From Rhynochetos jubatus (Eukaryota; Chordata; Aves; Eurypygiformes; Rhynochetidae): a stretch of DNA of 64,000 nt. Positions 12,511 through 25,800 of this stretch are shown piece by piece. The stretch covers positions 9,590,589-9,654,588 of the forward strand of contig CM050652.1 of assembly GCA_027574665.1 (NCBI GenBank), in the 5' to 3' direction. A program made the translations under genes and the position numbers. Each line of letters begins with the position of its first letter. Position 1 is the stretch's first letter. The notes beneath the pieces are model-generated. The model was not told where the DNA came from. It saw only the letters and a program-made list of their open reading frames with translations, and searched no databases.

Positions 12511-15500
12511 AAGATGGCAGGGTTTTCCCAAGGTGTAAGTGTGATTTAAACGTTCATAACTTCCTGGATCCACATGGAAGGCAAAAGTTTAGGGAATAGC
12601 TTGGCCCAGTAAACAGAGCACACAAACAGATGCAGTCAAAAGGTTGATCTAGGATTCCTCTTGTGCTGGGACTACATACTTCGGATGTGTTCATTATTGT
12701 TTCATATATGATATGATGGCTGATAAATTTTTTTTCTCTGGTTCTTTTTGTGAGCTGGTGAAGCCCCATACACATTTTAAATTTCAGACTTTTTACCTTT
12801 CCAAAGTCTGGTAATCCCAAACAAGTAAGAAAATATAAGCCTAAAACCAGACATGGACATTTCTAGAGTTTCCTTGAAAGAAAAACTAAAAAAACAAAAC
12901 CAAACCCTGTTTTATTTAATGAGCCTTCTGTCTCTGATAGTTTTTGGGAGTTAACTATAGTCCATCTAGGATCAAAACAATTCAGCAGAAGCAGCTGTGC
13001 AGAGTTAAAGCCCCAGAAACTAATCTAATTCAGTCCAGTGTAGACTGATCCCAGAACCAGCCACTCAGCGGTATTGTAGGGGCAATGTGGATCCATCAGC
13101 AGTGGGAATATGAGCATTTTTCCACATTATTTTGAATGGCTTATGTGTTGGTATGTCTGCCTACTAGATACCCCTAATAACTAAATAAGAAACCAAGTTA
13201 AATGGCTGTATGGCAATTATATTTTTTCTTGTATAGTTAATATTGTAGCCTATGAAAAATTCTTGCATGTGCCTTTCATCTCAAAACTTATGACAGCTCG
13301 TATCTGAAAGCAGTGGATATATCCTGTAGCTGCAGACAAGAAGTCAGAATGGCAGAAGCGTTTCAAAAGAAACCTACTTGTTTCTGGTTTTGAAATATGC
13401 TTGAAATAAGAATTTGAGCCATCTGTATCACTAACATTAACTTAATGGAAGTGTACTTTGGAAACTTCATTTTCATCACACAATATGTTTAATAATAGGT
13501 TTCCAAACACAGACAACTTTACTAAACATGAACTGTAAGTTGAGGGGACTCTCTCGCTCCTGCTCTCTCCTCCTTTCCATGCACATACGTCTGTAGTTAG
13601 TTTGAAGATTTTAACACTTTACTAAATGGATGGCCTCCCAGATCCATACATCATTGCTGTTTTGCTGGTAGTGTGTTTATAATTAAAAATCATGACATTT
13701 GACCTTTAGTCCATGGCCACAGCATAATTGCATTCACCCTACCTCATTTATTAATGCAAATCAGGTTAATTTAACTCAGCATTATGTTTACACTGCATAT
13801 TTTTAAAAGACTCCTCTTGCCACAGCATGTCTTTCTCCTAGGCTCCTGCACTTTGTGGTAATTGCAGAGCACGCTGTCACGCTGGAATTGCAGGTATGGA
13901 TGGTTTGAGCAGTGATAGAATTTGAGTGGTCTACAGATGCCTTGGCTCTGTCAGCAGTCAAAAGTGATGAGATCATTTGAATGGGACAACTTTGTCTTTG
14001 AATGGTTAATAGTACCCCAGAACTAGCTTTAATAAAGCTAATACACCTTGGCAATAAAACTAATACATCTTCACTGAAGTGAAGCTCACCAGCCGAGGAT
14101 CTAACTCCCAGCAAGGATCTAACACAAGTAAGGAAACTGCAGGTTTCAGAAGGCTCTGCCCCCAAAGCTTGTCTACTGAAAGCTATTCTTCACTGTGCCT
14201 TTGAACCCTCACCATGCCTTGAGGTAAACTCCTCCCAAGTGCCAGTGGATTAAATCACCCTTGTATGGAGGTACACAGGGAGAAGAGAGGGGAATTTCAA
14301 CTGGTGATTATCAATCACGCAGCACAAACAGTTTGGAGGAGTAATCAGTCTCTCTGTCCTTAACACAAAGAGGTTTACAACACCAGAGGAGTTTATTATT
14401 ATTGGTGGTCGAAGATCATCAAAGTCATTTTGTTTCATCTTGAACAGTAGTCAGAGGGGTTAAAGCGAGGTTAAACTGCCTAAACAAAATGGAAGCAATT
14501 ACACAGTGGGATCGTGGAGGACTGTTTGTTTTAACCCTCACTGACAAAAAAGGTACTATAAGAGAAAAGTTCCCCGACTCCTTACCATCACGAAATACAT
14601 CTGTCTCTTTAAGTTCATGCCAAACTTCTGCACCTAAATCTTTTGGGGACTGTCACCGTTTTAAACACTATGAGTTTCTTCACAGTTTCCAACATGGCCC
14701 ACATTCAGTGTCTGATCTTTGCAGCGTTGTCATCACTTTGCAAGCTGCTTTGCAGGACAGGACTTACACTGTGCTGGAGATGTGCCTGTGAAAGTTATGC
14801 CTTAGCTTTTTCTACTTAGTGACTTGGCAGGAAAAGACAAGGCTGTGTGGAAGAGTAGTATGATGGGGAATGCAGATTTGGCCCATTCCACGTTAAATTG
14901 CAAGATTGGGAATTGACTCTTCTACTCTCATTCAAGGTTATATCACAGCTGAATTGCCAAACCTGGCCTTCCAGTGACCTACATCATGTGGTGGGATGAG
15001 ATCTGTCCTTTACTAGTTTTGTTTCTTCTGTTCCTTGTAAATGAAAGGTAGTAGCATTAACAGATTTTACTTAGTGTGAGCACTTCTGTATTAAGGGTCT
15101 AAATGGAATCTTTATAGAATTTCCTGCAAGGTAATTGCTGTTAAGCAGAAAAACATATCAAAGGGTTGTAGAAAGGTAGTGCATTTAAAGAAAGTACAGG
15201 AAAAAAGTTCTTTTAATTCTGTAAGCAGGCATTGACACATTGTTTATTAAAACTTGTCTGTCTGGAAGGGGACTGCAGCTTCTATAGATAACACAAACAA
15301 AGAATTGCATGCCTAATTTTATCGTTACGTAAGATGCTTACAAAATGGTTTCTCTGTACCCTGAAGGAACGTTACTGAAATAGCTCCTGTATAGATGTGA
15401 ATCTTTGCAAAGTTAATGGCGAAATATTTCTGTGATCCTGTGTCACACCTCCAAACAAGGGGTGACTCTTTCAAAGAGTTCTCTGTAGCCTGTGAAGTGT

Positions 15501-17539
15501 TTATCTTGTTCAAGCTTGTTGCGACGCTTAAGGACAAAAACAGCAGGGAATAGGATAGGAGGAGAACACTGCATTTACAATTTGTAAAACAGCTCGCAAT
15601 TATGTGGTATATCTTCTGCTGGCAAAAAAAATACCCTTTTTATGCAGAGAAAGCAATAAGAACAACTTGTCAAGGGAGCCAAAATAGAAAATAAGATTTA
15701 ATGGATTTCCAGTAACAGAAGTGGGGTTACACAGGGATGAATCAGGCTCTTACTTCTCAAAACATTACTGTAAATGGTAAAGACTAAATAATATTCTTAC
15801 ACAAATATCTGTGCATCTTTGATAATTAACCACAACCAGAGCATGAAGGAACATATTTCGATCTGTCTTGCTCCAGATTTAAAGCGATGGAAATCTGTCA
15901 GATTCAATGGGCTATTTTAGTTTAAATCTCTAAAGTTGCAGCGTGCTGTTAGAACAGAGACTGTCATTTATGAGGAGCTGCTTTGAAAATGTTGAAGCTA
16001 TAGATGAAATTACAGGTAAAGCCATGTAAAGGGACACTGGTTTGACTGAGGTTTTGAATGGGTGGAGGGCAAGATTGGCACCTGTCACAGCTTATATGTT
16101 AAAAGAAAATAAGAGTCTAATTTTTTCTGACTTGTCGGAGAGAGGACAGCATGAAGGCTCAGTGGAAATGTGTTTTCTGTCACAGTTCAGGAACATTTGC
16201 ATCTGAATAGTTAATACTAAAATGCCAGCCGACCATGTAACAGCAGTGTAATACGCCACTCGCTTAATTAAATAAACTTCCTTTCCCTCCCCCAAAAGAA
16301 TGGACTACTGGACCATGGCATGATTTATGTATCTTCTACTACTGGTTCCTTAGACACAGGAAGAACATAGATGTGAGAGTGCAGACTCTATTTCAGACAA
16401 CTAGATATGAGAACAGAAACAGGCAATACTGCCATCGTATAATGACCATGATAGCATGATACTTGTCCTTTTGTCATGTCGGTGTAACATAGAGGAGGGT
16501 CTTACCCCTCTGGCCTCTGAAAGCAGGATATCCAAAGTATGTGTGAAGCTGCACCTGAGTTAGGAAAACTGCACAATTCAGCAGCTTGTTTAACCACACC
16601 TGGCACAGGATCTTTATTTCACATTTCTATCAGTGCTTTTTCCTTGTACAATCCTAAAATATAAAATATATGAGCCTGAATGTAACTGAAGGCTCTCCTG
16701 GAAGGTAATTTAACCTGGCAGGAGTCACTGGTATTTAGTGACGTTCAGACTGTAACTTAGTTTCGCTGCTGGCAGCAGAGAAAAGAGCTACTGAACTGCC
16801 CAGTCATCGATGCACCTCCTCCTGCAGAACCCATCTTCCAGCAGCTGCTTTCTCCAGGTAAAAGGCCACTGTACTGTACTATACAAAATAAACTTAGTTC
16901 TGAATAGGGCACGCCAGGAAATGCTGTTGCACAGGATAAAATTACTAGCAGGACTCACTTCCTGAGGCAAAGGGCGTCTCCAAGAACCTCACGTGGGTTT
17001 GGTACTCAGGCCTCCCAAGGAAGAAATTTCCCAAACTGTCACTGAGGTTGTCTGTTGGATGTTTGATGCTGATCAACCAGGTTACTCTTAGCAAACACTG
17101 AGACTGAGTGTCACTGATTTTCCTGCTCTGGATGAGCTGTACATCCATCTTCTGTAAGCATGTGATCAGAGTGGGATGCTGCACTCAGGATAAGAGACAG
17201 TATTTTTGTCCTTGATTCTAACACCAAACAGGAGGGCTTATTTAGCAAAGAAAAAGAAGAAAGAGTTATTTGTCCATTTGAGGTCTTTATTCCTGATCCA
17301 TACTAGCTTGTGCAGAGAGGAGAGATGGGACTTTTGGACTGGTCCCCAATAATTTGTTGGGATTTCATTCTTTCCCCTTAAATGGGCAGGGAGGATAAGA
17401 CTGATAGATATTTTCAGGGCACTGCTTTGAATTAACAGTTTCACTAGCAGGGACTATAAACAGCCAGTCTGGGTTGTGCCTTCTGATCTCACTCTCTGTT
17501 TAGACGCTCAGAAGCCAGACGATCCTTTTCTTTTTCTTC

Positions 17540-17553
17540 TTTTTTTTTTTTTT
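17540..17553 (+). repeat. Poly(T) tract within a pyrimidine-rich stretch
   Basis: A T14 run preceded by a TTTTCTTTTTCTTC-type pyrimidine stretch from about 17526. Confidence 0.8.
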
Positions 17554-18122
17554 ATTTCCTTTCTCAGACCAATTCCAAAGGATTCTTAAACTATAAAAAT
17601 GAAACTGCTCCCTATAAAATATAATTGGAGCTGCATTGTAGTTCAAGTGACAACCAGATGCTGGAAAAAATACCCAAACTGTTGGTCCAATTATATGAGT
17701 TTCTTAGTACTCTCACTGCACCAAGTCTTGTCCAAAGGTTATTTACTTCTGCTAAGATCTTGATGGTAATTTTTATTCACTCTTAACGGCCCTTTTTGAT
17801 AGCTTTTCCCCTTCTGTATCTACATGTTTTCTCAATATACTGACACTAAACATGTGTGTGTTCTGTAGGCGGGGAAGCAAATTCATAAGTGTAATAGGTA
17901 TTAGAGCAGGCTATATAAAATGCAGAGTGGCAGTTACAGTGGCTGTATTCCCACCATCCCTTTAAAAGCACAAGTCACCTCACCAAGCCAATGGTTACCC
18001 ATCAGTGTCTAATAAATACAAGTTAAAGAAAATCAAGCCACTTAAGTTTGCAAATCTGGATCTTTTTATAGAGTAAAAAAGTATGTGTTTGGTGCTAATT
18101 AAATACTCTGGGTTTGGTTTGG

Positions 18123-18136
18123 TTTTTTTTTTTTTT
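18123..18136 (+). repeat. Poly(T) tract, 14 bases
   Basis: T14 homopolymer preceded by GGTTTGGTTTGG. Confidence 0.8.
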
Positions 18137-18335
18137 CCTGTGGAGAATTCCAGTCCTTGGCTTTGAGCGGCTGCTCAATCCACTCAAACTCTGTTAGAAA
18201 ACGGAATACTGTTCTGGCTAATCTAGTTATCTAAGCAGAAAACAGTGTTAGCAAATTTTTCACTTCCAGGTGATTGCAATAAGCTGACTAAAATGGTTGC
18301 CTTATCATTGCTAGCATCGCTGAGCTGGTGGCACA

Positions 18336-18437
18336 ATTTTTGTTGTTGTTGTTGTTAGGGTTTTTTTGTTTGGGGGTTTTGGTTTTTTTTTTGGTGGGTG
18401 TTTTGTTGTTTGGGTTTTTTTGGGTTTTTTTGTTTTT
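18336..18437 (+). repeat. T/G-only low-complexity block starting with (TTG)n
   Basis: About 100 bases made almost entirely of T and G. A (TTG)6-like microsatellite is followed by alternating T-runs and G-runs of 3-5. Five G-runs of at least 3 occur with long T-rich loops, so only weak G-quadruplex potential is expected. Open frames across it give artificial Phe/Leu/Gly/Val-rich 'membrane' peptides and should be ignored. Confidence 0.85.
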
Positions 18438-19810
18438 CACAAATTTGGAACTTGTGCGTTCAACTCCAGCATTAGATACAGGTCTTTCCAGGATGCTACT
18501 GGAAGTGGGATTTTTGGACTTTACACTAATTTCACAGGTATCTCCAAGTTCTTTCCATTGGGCTGTTGTATGAATTAGTATGTTTGAGTGAGGTTAGTGA
18601 AAGGGGCTGTAAAAGCAAGATTCGTCTGAAGTGCTGGGAATGCTGCGCTGAGAGGAAACATGGGATAGGCACAGGATTAGGCTCTTGCTGCCCAAGTCCA
18701 ATGGCAGTCCAAGGGAAATTAAAAGTCGTTTCTTCAAGTGATAACTCGGAAGTCTAATTCTTCCAAAGCTCAATGGACAATATCTTTGTTTTCAAAAGTC
18801 TGAACTGTACAATAGTTGCTCTATTTATTTATATAAAATCCTGATTTTCAGAGTTCTTGTTTAATCAGTGAAACCTGTTAATGTCAGTACTTGTGATGTA
18901 TGGCTTTTTGAGCTTCAATAATAGATTTTGCACACATTACATAAAAAAAATATGTTTATTTGTTTTGGACCTGAATACCTCCTTCTGTTTCTCACAGGAG
19001 AGCACTGCACAAATGGCCAAGCTTCTCCAACAATTTGCAGTACCAAAGGTCAAAAATGTCATAAAAATTTAGCCTGGAATGCACCAGTTTGTACTTAGTG
19101 AATATCAAAGACAAAGCTGTTTCTGTATTGAACATTTCTCATAATGCTGCACTAGCAGCAGTTTCAGAGTATTTTAGTCAGAGATAGAGGGCTGAGCAAT
19201 AATTCAGCTTCCAGGTGAAAAAGTCATGAGTAACCATTGGCTGGTTGGAGTTCAAAACCAAGTGTTGTAGCCCATGCCTATGCAATAGAATGTGTGTGCC
19301 CTTTTTAACTGTTACTTCTTAAATACAGCAGTGTAGTTTGCTGCGATCAATAGAGAAGTTCATAGTCCTTTGGAGAGCTAAGGATTCACTGCTTCTAATT
19401 AAGTGATAGTTCATGTATCTCTCTTGTGTCTCTTGAAGCACTCAGAGATGACCACAATGGGTTTGCAGTCCTTGCAGGAGGGGAGTAAAAATTTTTACAA
19501 AGAGACTAGATAGTGTTACCAGTGGGGGGATGCAAAAGGAGCTTTTGGATTTTTACCTTGGTCTGATTTTGAATTAAATTTAATAACCAGGGCTGGAAAA
19601 CCACAAACATCTAGTTAACAATGACAAAAAATGAGAACCACATTGTGTCTCCATACACACATAGGCTTTGATGCCTGGTCTACCTTTTGGTTTATCCATC
19701 CAAACCTGTACAGATACTGGAACTATAACACAATAAACAGTGTGACATACTGATCATGCCTCTATGAAGTTGTCCTGCTCCGCCCTGGGATATATCCTCT
19801 TTAAAACTCC

Positions 19811-19878
19811 TCTTTTGGGAGTTGGACTGTATGATCTTTAAAGGTCCCTTCCAACCCAAAACATTCTATGATTCTGTG
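19811..19878 (+). mobile_element. CR1 LINE 3' end (sense)
   Basis: The sequence GTTGGACTGTATGATCTTTA, then AAGGTCCCTTCCAACCCAAA, then ACATTCTATGATTCTGTG is the CR1 3' terminus including its short tandem tail. Only about 70 bases remain, so it is a strongly 5'-truncated insertion. The orientation is opposite to the copy at 12.4 kb. Confidence 0.93.
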
Positions 19879-22800
19879 AAAACAAAATCAGAGAACTCAG
19901 AGTATTCAAAGCAGAATTTTTTTCCTTTAAGGTGACAGCATCAGTATCTGCATCTAAGCTGGTCTGGAAAAGTGAAATTTAGATGTGAAAAAGGATTTTG
20001 CATAACCAGATATAATGGTCATTCTATTTACATACTTGAAATCTGTGAATGGTGATTATTCTTTTGTTTGTCTGTTCTGGTTCCAGATGCTGTTAATGTC
20101 TTCAACTTTCAGTCACAGGCACCTCTTAGTTTTGCTATCTGTAGGCCTAAGAAGAGTGTGAGTTGTGCAGTAAGGGTTCAGAAGTTTATATTGAAAACTT
20201 CTGGGGGGCAGGCATTGTATCTTACTAGGTGTGTAACATCCGAGTCCCTGAGGACCCTGGGTCGTAGTGTTCAGTGAAAGCACTAGGAATATAATATTTT
20301 GTTTGCTTGGTTTTGGATGAGGCTATCTTACTCCCTGAAATGCAAAAGACAAATAGAATAACGTTATGTTTTTCTACCCTGACTAAGTGCCTATAATCCA
20401 ACTGTTCTTTGTCTTGAAGTCAGGCTATAAATTTTCTAATAGCATACATGCCAGACAGCCTTACACATGGACAGGTTTCTCTGTTGCCAATAACAGTTCG
20501 TGTCACGATAGGAAATTTGACTGTTGTCTCCAACACTCAAATTAAGTGGCAAAATCACGGTTCACATTCATAATTTCATAAATAAATTCACCTTTTCTTC
20601 AGATCTCAAGGAAATTTTTCATTGCATTTGGATTGAGCTTTGAGTACCAGCTCTTCTGGATGGTTCATATTTAGATTCAAGTCAGCTCGTTCGTTTTCAA
20701 ATATTGTGCCAGCGGCAAGTGGAGCAGAGTAGCTGGCCTTGTGCTTTGCTGCCCAAAGACTGCTACACGAAGGGTGGTCAGGGTGCTCCACAAAGAGGCC
20801 ACATTTCCATTCATATGTAACAAAGTGTCCCTGTAGCACCTGGCTCATCTGCAAGCATGACACTCTCCCACTCATAAAAAAAGTTGTTGTATCCTTCCCT
20901 GTCTTCTTCTGACATGCACCATGTACTGTGGACTGATTGGCAACCATTCACACAGGTCATACTGACACAAACAGTTTCTGAAAGCCACATCCTTTTTCTT
21001 TTCATGTCATAAACTCATAGTGTAGCTCAAGCACAGAGCAACAGAAACATGTCATCAAGATGTTTGTGATTGCCATGAATTATAACAATATCACAGTATG
21101 AATCTATCCGGGATCCATTTTTTCCCTTCGGACGTTCATGAATGGATCAGATGATAGAAACTCTTTCAAGTGTTTGCCAAGAGAATATAAATATGAACAG
21201 CTGGGCCAGGGAGGGAATATTTTTTTTTTCTTTTCTGTTATGCATCAACATTTAATTGGTTTGTTTTGTTGGTTTGAGCTTTCTGTTTTGCTTGTTTGTA
21301 GATGTATGAATTTAATGAACAGAGCTTTCTAGTATGAATAAAATAACTGGTGAGAACATGGACTAGTGATTAAATGGCAGTGTTGGTGTTCAGGTTCTTT
21401 AGATCCCATTTCAAGTTCTCTCAGCTTTGGAAAATCTCTTCAGTCAGTTCTAAGCTTATGCCCATCATGAGTCTTTCTCTCTTTTGTCCCACTTTGTTTC
21501 GCTGTTTGACCTTTTCCGGTGATGCCCAGTTGAGGTCTTTAAAAAACAAAGAGGTATAGGAAAAGTCAACTGCTGTTCACCATTTCCCATAACATAGGAA
21601 TTAAAAGACAACAAAAATACTATTTTTTTAATTGAATTGTCTTTTTGCACAGGAAAAAAAAAAATCTGAAGCCTGTTCCTGTTGGATATTGAAAAAGCCA
21701 AATAAGTGAAGTGAATATGGCTTAAAAAAACCCAACACATGGAGGAGAACCCCACCAGCTGCACACTCGGAACATCAGATCACATGATGCTGGGAGGATG
21801 GCTCCCTTCACTCTTTCCATTTTTCTTATATTATTTCCATAAAAGTCTACTGATGTCTTCCACAGATAGGAACTAGGCTTTTGATCTAAACAGCTATGGC
21901 AGGTTTAAAGGTTTTAATTGCAGAAAGTTTAGAAAAGAAAGTTTAGAAAGTTTAGTGAAAAATGCACTGATCAAGGTAAGGAAGACATTCCATCTTCTTT
22001 AAATACTTATGGTAAGAATAGGAAGAAATTTTGAAAGAAAAATAAAACAAAGGGAAGAAAAATTACAAGGCTTCACCAAAAGTATTCCAATTGTCTTGTC
22101 ACATAGAAGGAGTAATACCCAGACAAGGTCTTAGACTTATTCCTGCCAATAAATTTATTGTAAAGAGACCAAACTGAAACACAGATGTCCCATCTCATCA
22201 GATGTATATCATGACTGGCCTTAAGCCATGCTGGAGTCTCGCTCATAACTGATTGGACATTTCAGAAATCTCTGTTTCTCAATTGGAAGAAGCAGCTTTA
22301 GGAACAAGAATGTGTGTGACCGGGGACTGCCCTTCAAATACTACTATTTTTGCATAAAAAGTACACATACAGGGCCAACATAGCCTGAAACTAATGGCTG
22401 TGTGTAGTTAAAACCTGCACAGCCCTGATGAAGTTGTGCCTGGACTGTGGAGTTTGATTTCACAGCACTTTTTCAATGTCAGCAGGAAAATATATTGTTT
22501 GATTTTCCCTGTTTATGTCTTTGAGAGAGCTTGTTTCTCCTGCTCTTTGAGTAGGCTAAGCCTGCATTATACTGCTGACTCAGTGGCACCTATGACTTCA
22601 AATGTCTTACAAGAGGTTGTACAGGAGCAGAAAATCTTGTTTTTTTCCTTTTTTCTTTAGTAACATGATTATCGGGGTGAATTTTTGTAGCACAAATAGT
22701 GCTTTTGTAGGGATAGAAAATGCCCCAGTAGGTTTCTCTAATCCTTCTTGAGAGAGACATCCTGGGGCAATCAACTCATTTATACATTCTCTACATTTTT

Positions 22801-25800
22801 TTTCCCCTTTTTTGTTGAAGAAAGGGGCTGGTTTGCTGCCAAGACCTGTTTAAGTGGTAACCTATGCAATTCATTCTAAAAACACTCATTTATCATTCCC
22901 AAATTAATCTTGTAACAGGATAGCTGCTCTTATTTTCATTGTCATTTTGCCCTTTGGATAAAAGATCACAAACACACAGATATCCAACCCAAAGATTCTA
23001 GAAAGCATATATAAAAGAGTGAAAACAGGAATGGCATTTCTGTAATTATAAGCAGAAAGAAGTAGCCATACATCTTCATTTCTCACATATCACATCTATT
23101 AATAATAGAATGAAATGTAATTTGTGCTGAATATTGTTCAGAGTCTTGTGCCAGAAACATAATTGTTTTCAATCATATTGGTAGTTGGGAGGAGAAGGCT
23201 TTTTTTAAACCTCCAGTAAACACTCACAATTTATGCAAAATGATTAAAATATGATATATTTCTTTTTTTCTTTTCTGGCACACAGTATGCATTTTGACAT
23301 GAAAAATTATATAAACAATGAGCAGTTTGGTATGAAACTACCGTGCAGAATTTTAAAATCATACATACACTCTGTTGTGAGTGTAGAAAATAATATCTTG
23401 GCACTGGCAAGAACAGCTTGCTACAATGAAAAAGTTATAGATGTAACTTTTTTACTGCAAACATGCAGCCTTTTCCAAGCTATGTCTTGTAAAAGCATTG
23501 CAGACAAATTTAAATGAAGGGTCAAGGTTTCTGTGGCAGGTTTGGACTCTCGATTCTTCCTTTTTTTGGGGGGGTGGGTGTAAAATTTTATGGGTTCTGC
23601 TCACACACTTAGAGGCTTTTCTCTCAAAGGACTTTCTTGTAGAGGAACACACTGCAAAATGTGTGATTTCTGACACCTCTCCTGTTCCCAGCAGCACAGG
23701 CCTAAATTTATGTTCTCTGTCCTGCATCCCACTCTGCAGGGACACGAAGAAAATAATGTCTTATTTTTCCTTCATTTCCCCACACACCCTGTTTCATTTC
23801 ATGACATATCTCTTCAATCTGACCTTCCTTGTCTTTGGATATTGCATATCTCTAAGTGTTTTGAAAAGACAGTCCATCTCCTTGTACAGTTGGAAGGGCT
23901 AGAAATTACGGTTTTTCAAACACACTTGAAAGTAGGAAACATTCCTGAAACCCACTAAGCACTGATTCTTTCCATTGACTGCAGTGAGCTTCAGATCAAG
24001 ACCTCGATCTTCACTCTCCATTGTTAATTTTTTAAAAAATTTATTTCTTCACTAAGCTGTGAATTACTATTCTTTGAACAGTTTATGCAAAGAAATGTAA
24101 GCTCATGGATTTTTATTTTTATTTTAAAGTGAGAAGTTGCTTTCTTTATCCATCACTGCCTGCTCACTGGTCTGTCTGTGATGGGTCACTGAGGTCACTA
24201 GTACTCTTTCTGCTCCATGAATGAAACGACTCAAGTGTTTGAAAGAGACTAATGACTCTGATAGCCAACAAAGGATGAATTTGCTTATGTATAAACATCC
24301 TTGTTTGTATGCCAGTTAGGACATTCATGCACAGTACATCTATTCTTCACGCATAGGTGTATGCAAATTGAAATAAAGCTGGGAGGGAAATGGCAAATGG
24401 AGCTCACTTCTCAGACTAGAGACTTGGGAGCAGCCCAACTCCCTGGCGAGAGAAACAGCATGGTACAGCAGGCGCCTCCGGTCCCCCTGTCTGTGCCTTG
24501 GGTTTCCCACAAAAGAAAATTGCTGCAGGTTCCATCCAGACTGCATGTCCCAACTAGTCCCCAGCTAGGATGTTCGAAGAGTGGTAGGACTCCAGGGCAC
24601 AGCACCACATAGGCCCACAGGTCAGATTATAATGAGCTGATGATGATCAGAGAGATTTAATGGACAACTCCAATTGCTGAGAACAGTTTGAGAGTGGGTT
24701 TGGTGTGCATTAGAAAAAGGGAAATTACACATAAAAGGAAAAACCCCTCAGAAATATCCCCACAGTTGGAAATGTTGTAAAACATGTTTTCCTATCATAA
24801 GGGTCTGCTTTTCAGCTTTTTTTTTCTTCTTTTTTCTTCTCCCATCAGAAAGTGACCTCAGAAACATTCTCATTTAAAAATATCATCAATATTGAGATAC
24901 TTCTGCAGAACATTTTAGCTTAAATAGGTTAGAATATGTTGACTAAATCCTCATTGTGTGAAAGTGTTCAAATTATCTCTATAAACAACCTTCTTCCAAA
25001 ATTGTTTTTCAACTGAAAAGATTTAAATGATCATTTTATAATCTCTTGTGGATTTTTTCTTTTGTCTTTTCATAGTTTGAAGTATTTGTTTTGATTTTTT
25101 TTTCTCAAGCATCTGATTTCTATCAATAAGTCTATCCATGTAAATGTTACACAAAAAAAGAAAAAAGAGGAAATTACTTACATTAAATAATGACTATTTT
25201 GCAGGGGGAAAGTTAAACTTCTGTAATTGAGGTGTGTATGAAACACTAACAGCAAATAAAAAATTGCACATTTTCCATTGAAAACAGAATTTACATTTAT
25301 TCTGTCTTTTCTGTTTTCTCTCTTCAATACATTCTTCCATGTCTTTATCTACAGCATATGACTTTGTCCTAACTCGCTTCCTTGGTAAACCATGAAACAG
25401 AAGCTGGAGCTTCACAGCTCACATCTTAATACCTTCCAGGGCTCTGAGGGCCAGACAAAGCTTTTAGAAAGCAGAAGGAACAGTGCAGGGCCCACTCAGA
25501 TGAGACCATCACAGACCCTAGACCCACATCTTGCCTTCAGCTAAGGGCAGCACTGCTGAGTGCTGCCTTCTTGCAGAGACAAAATGATACCCACTAGTGC
25601 CTGAAGTCAAACCTGCCACATTCTAAGATGTGTCTGAAATTAAACATCTCTTTGAAATGGAGCAGGAGCATTTTCAGATGTACACAAGAGTGTCAGGCAC
25701 TGGGATTGTCATCTCCACAGCCCATCAGCATGACACCTTCCTAGCACATCCAAATCATCGAGCTGAACACACCCAAGCCCAAAGCTCCAGTCCAGGGCAA

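Larger units (their letters stand above)
12511..19810. other. Upstream intergenic DNA, no gene seen
   Basis: Non-coding sequence between two CR1 fragments. It contains poly(T) tracts and the T/G block at 18.3 kb. The minus frame of 120 codons at 13803-14165 and the plus frame of 100 codons at 14489-14791 show nothing recognisable. Confidence 0.7.

Noticed and set aside
18328-18573. 81-codon frame that looks like a hydrophobic membrane protein
   Set aside because: The hydrophobic part is simply the translation of the T/G low-complexity block. A second overlapping frame looks equally 'membrane-like'.
25440-25620. Possible further CR1 or exon-like segment
   Set aside because: The sequence is somewhat GC-richer, but I could not line up CR1 blocks or a splice-bounded open frame.
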